Below are positions 62,380-64,000 of a DNA stretch of 64,000 nt, in pieces. Location of the stretch: assembly GCF_003337715.1 (NCBI RefSeq), contig NZ_QPIX01000001.1, positions 426,682 to 490,681 on the forward strand, given 5' to 3'. A model generated the notes under the pieces. It made no database searches. It was not told the origin of the DNA and saw only the letters and a program-made list of their open reading frames with translations. The stretch's first letter is position 1. Every line of letters begins with the position of its first letter. Source of the DNA: Ciceribacter lividus. Its GTDB lineage: Bacteria > Pseudomonadota > Alphaproteobacteria > Rhizobiales > Rhizobiaceae. The translations under genes and the position numbers were made by a program.

Positions 62380-63291
62380 GTGCGGCAATACTGCATCTAT
62401 GACGTTTTCACCGACAGCAGACTTGCGGGCAATCCGCTTTGTGTCGTCTTCGACGGCGATGGGTTGTCCGATCCGGAAATGCAGGCGATCGCCCGCGAGA
62501 CGAACCTCTCCGAAACGGTTTTCGTGATGCCGGCGGCAAATGCGACGCATACCGCGCGCATCCGCATCTTCACGCCGGCGCGGGAACTGCCCTTCGCGGG
62601 ACATCCGACGGTGGGAACGGCGATCGCGCTCGCCGAGAGGGAAGGGGCGAAGAACGGTGCCACCGAACTCGTCTCGGTGCTGGAGGAAAATGTCGGGCCG
62701 GTGCGCTGCGCCATCAGGCTGCGGGAAGGCGAGGCGAGCTTTGCCGAATTCGACCTGCCGCGCAATTCGAGCCGGATCGATCTCGCCTTCGACCGGCAGG
62801 CCCTCGCCGAGGCCCTCTCGCTCAAACCGCAGCAGATCGGGTTCGAGAACCACGTACCCTCGCTCTGGAGCGCCGGCGTTCCCTTCATCATGATTCCCGT
62901 CCAGAACATTGGCGCGGTCGAGAGGGTCGATTTCGATCCGCAGTTCTGGGAGAGGATCGCGCCTTTTGCGGAGGGAGGCCTCGCTTCGGCCTATGTCTAT
63001 TGCCGCGGCGGCATTCATCACGGAGCAAAGTTTCACGCACGCATGTTCAGTGCCGACATGGGCATCGGCGAGGACCCGGCGACGGGTTCGGCGGTCGCGG
63101 CGCTCTCCGGCGCCATCCACCATTTCGATGCGCTTCCGGACGGTCACCACCCGCTGCTGGTGGAGCAGGGCGTAGAAATGGGCCGGCCTTCCTACATCCA
63201 TCTCCATATCGACGTCACGGACGGTGAAATTGCGCGGGCGCGTATCGGCGGTCAAGCCGTGCGCGTGGCGTCCGGGTTTTTAGATCTGTGA
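62380..63291 (+). CDS. PhzF family isomerase
   Basis: A 303-residue PhzF/DapF-fold protein. The pattern is YCIYDVFTDSRLAGNPLCVVFDGDGL, the catalytic Glu in ARETNLSETVFVM, FTPARELPFAGHPTVGTAIAL and FSADMGIGEDPATGSAVAALSGAI. PhzF itself isomerises DHHA in phenazine synthesis, but most genomic members have other, unknown substrates, and no other phenazine gene is here. I chose GTG 62380 with AGGAGAG about 9 bases ahead; an ATG at 62359 adds seven residues. Confidence 0.9.
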   Translation: MRQYCIYDVFTDSRLAGNPLCVVFDGDGLSDPEMQAIARETNLSETVFVMPAANATHTARIRIFTPARELPFAGHPTVGTAIALAEREGAKNGATELVSVLEENVGPVRCAIRLREGEASFAEFDLPRNSSRIDLAFDRQALAEALSLKPQQIGFENHVPSLWSAGVPFIMIPVQNIGAVERVDFDPQFWERIAPFAEGGLASAYVYCRGGIHHGAKFHARMFSADMGIGEDPATGSAVAALSGAIHHFDALPDGHHPLLVEQGVEMGRPSYIHLHIDVTDGEIARARIGGQAVRVASGFLDL

Positions 63292-63418
63292 AAACAAATG
63301 GTTACGTTGATGGTGTGAATTTTTTCCCGCCGTGGCGAAAGTTTTTTCGCTTCGGCGCTGGACAAGTTCTCCGATCCTGTTTATACGCCCCCTCACGCCG
63401 CCAGACGGCGCAACGGTC

Positions 63419-63494
<76 letters not shown>

Positions 63495-63535
63495 TTTTTC
63501 TCTTAATCATTGAAATTTCATCATTTCCGCTGAGG

Positions 63536-63561
63536 ACCGTCGAGTAAAGAAAATCGACGGT
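63536..63561 (+). repeat. Inverted repeat (hairpin) between tRNA-Lys and the Asp/Ser-rich gene
   Basis: ACCGTCGA (63536-63543) and TCGACGGT (63554-63561) form a perfect 8-bp hairpin with a 10-base A-rich loop. There is no T run, so it may be a regulatory site in the leader of the next gene or a weak terminator. Confidence 0.45.
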
Positions 63562-63647
63562 TATGAAAAATTCTATGTTTTTCGGTCAGCTATCTGTCAG
63601 CTTCTGTTCGTTATGACGGCTCCTGTGTTCAACGAGGAGTACACAAA

Positions 63648-64000
63648 ATGAACAAGTTTCTGGCAACCACTGCAATGCTCACCCTGATGGCTTCTGCTCT
63701 CGTCTCCGGCCCGGCCCATGCCGGCAGCTGTTCGACGGTTGCTGCATGTCTCGGTCTGTCGTCTTCGTCCAGCACGGGCGGTTCCGGCGGTGGTGATCGG
63801 GTTACCGCAAGCAACGACGACAACGGTACCGACGACGATGTGAACGGCTCCGACGACGACCACAACGGTTCGGACGACGATAATGGTTCCGATGGCAGCG
63901 GTTCCGACGATAGCGGTGACGACCACGACAGCGGCAGCCACGACAGCGGCAGCCACGACAGCGACAGTCACGACAGCGGCAGCCATGATGGCGGCGACCA
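63648..64000 (+). CDS. Secreted Asp/Ser/His/Gly-rich low-complexity protein (3' truncated by window)
   Basis: The frame is open to the right edge, with 117 codons seen. A signal peptide (FLATTAMLTLMASALVSGPAHA) is followed by CSTVAACLGLSSSSSTGG and then a run of short Asp/Asn/Ser repeats (NGTDDDVNGSDDD, NGSDDDNGSDGSG) and finally repeated HDSGS units. The acidic repeats suggest calcium or zinc binding or a biofilm/surface role; no family is recognised. The ATG at 63648 has GAGGAG 7-8 bases upstream. The downstream end is not in view. Confidence 0.75.
   Translation, partial: MNKFLATTAMLTLMASALVSGPAHAGSCSTVAACLGLSSSSSTGGSGGGDRVTASNDDNGTDDDVNGSDDDHNGSDDDNGSDGSGSDDSGDDHDSGSHDSGSHDSDSHDSGSHDGGD

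Noticed and set aside
62380..63291. Phenazine biosynthesis cluster because of the PhzF gene
   Set aside because: No other phz gene is present; most PhzF-like proteins act on other substrates.

Overview
This is a high-GC chromosomal window from an alphaproteobacterium of the Rhizobiaceae, most like Ensifer/Sinorhizobium or a near relative (inference from gene content). Supporting signs: lpiA-acvB, a circularly permuted two-piece tmRNA gene, an attenuated ilvIH operon, thyA-dfrA-hflK-hflC-DUF2065-degP, separate serB/miaA and ilvC loci, rhizobial palindromic repeats, and small families such as DUF6074, DUF4169, DUF2853 and DUF2065. Gene density is normal for a core chromosome. I see no rRNA operon, CRISPR array, prophage, transposase or replication origin.

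Layout. 1-7.6 kb: tail of an EEP-family phosphatase, a DUF6074 gene, lpiA-acvB (lysyl-phosphatidylglycerol synthesis and turnover) and a UvrD/PcrA helicase carrying an in-frame palindromic repeat. 7.8-20.4 kb: an RND efflux pair, an esterase, an FAD-linked oxidase, a giant AsmA protein and a secreted protein of unknown function. 20.4-22 kb: a protein quality-control cluster in which a split ssrA (tmRNA, tag ANDNNAQGYALAA) lies just upstream of sspB, the ClpXP adaptor for ssrA-tagged proteins. 22-29 kb: small secreted proteins, then thymidylate/folate genes and the membrane protease module HflK-HflC-DUF2065-DegP. 29-36.2 kb: serB, miaA, a HerA-like ATPase, and ilvI-ilvH behind a leader-peptide attenuator.

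36.2-46 kb: a CZB-domain soluble chemoreceptor, an ArsR regulator, an aldo/keto reductase, a LysE exporter, a DoxX-fused dehydrogenase, an ECF sigma/anti-sigma/PF03640 operon, a PAP2 phosphatase and a RecD-like helicase. 46-54 kb: many small regulators (MerR with a second C-terminal HTH, HxlR, MarR-GNAT, Lrp) beside their likely targets, pdxJ, and a tandem family of tiny secreted proteins. 54-64 kb: a TetR regulator with a near-perfect operator upstream of ilvC, a truncated oxidase-I-like protein, a cupin/TetR pair, an aminotransferase, a CASTOR/POLLUX-type channel, Nudix and PhzF proteins, tRNA-Lys(CTT), and the start of an Asp/Ser/His-rich secreted protein cut by the window edge.

The most informative non-coding features are the split tmRNA (stems, G-U identity pair and tag all readable), the ilvIH attenuator with an apparently leaderless leader peptide, and the repeat inserted in the helicase gene. 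I found no clearly undescribed multi-gene system. The best candidates for new biology are the tandem small secreted family at 52.9-53.8 kb, the orphan proteins at 18.7 and 22.1 kb, and the MerR/GerE-like fusion.
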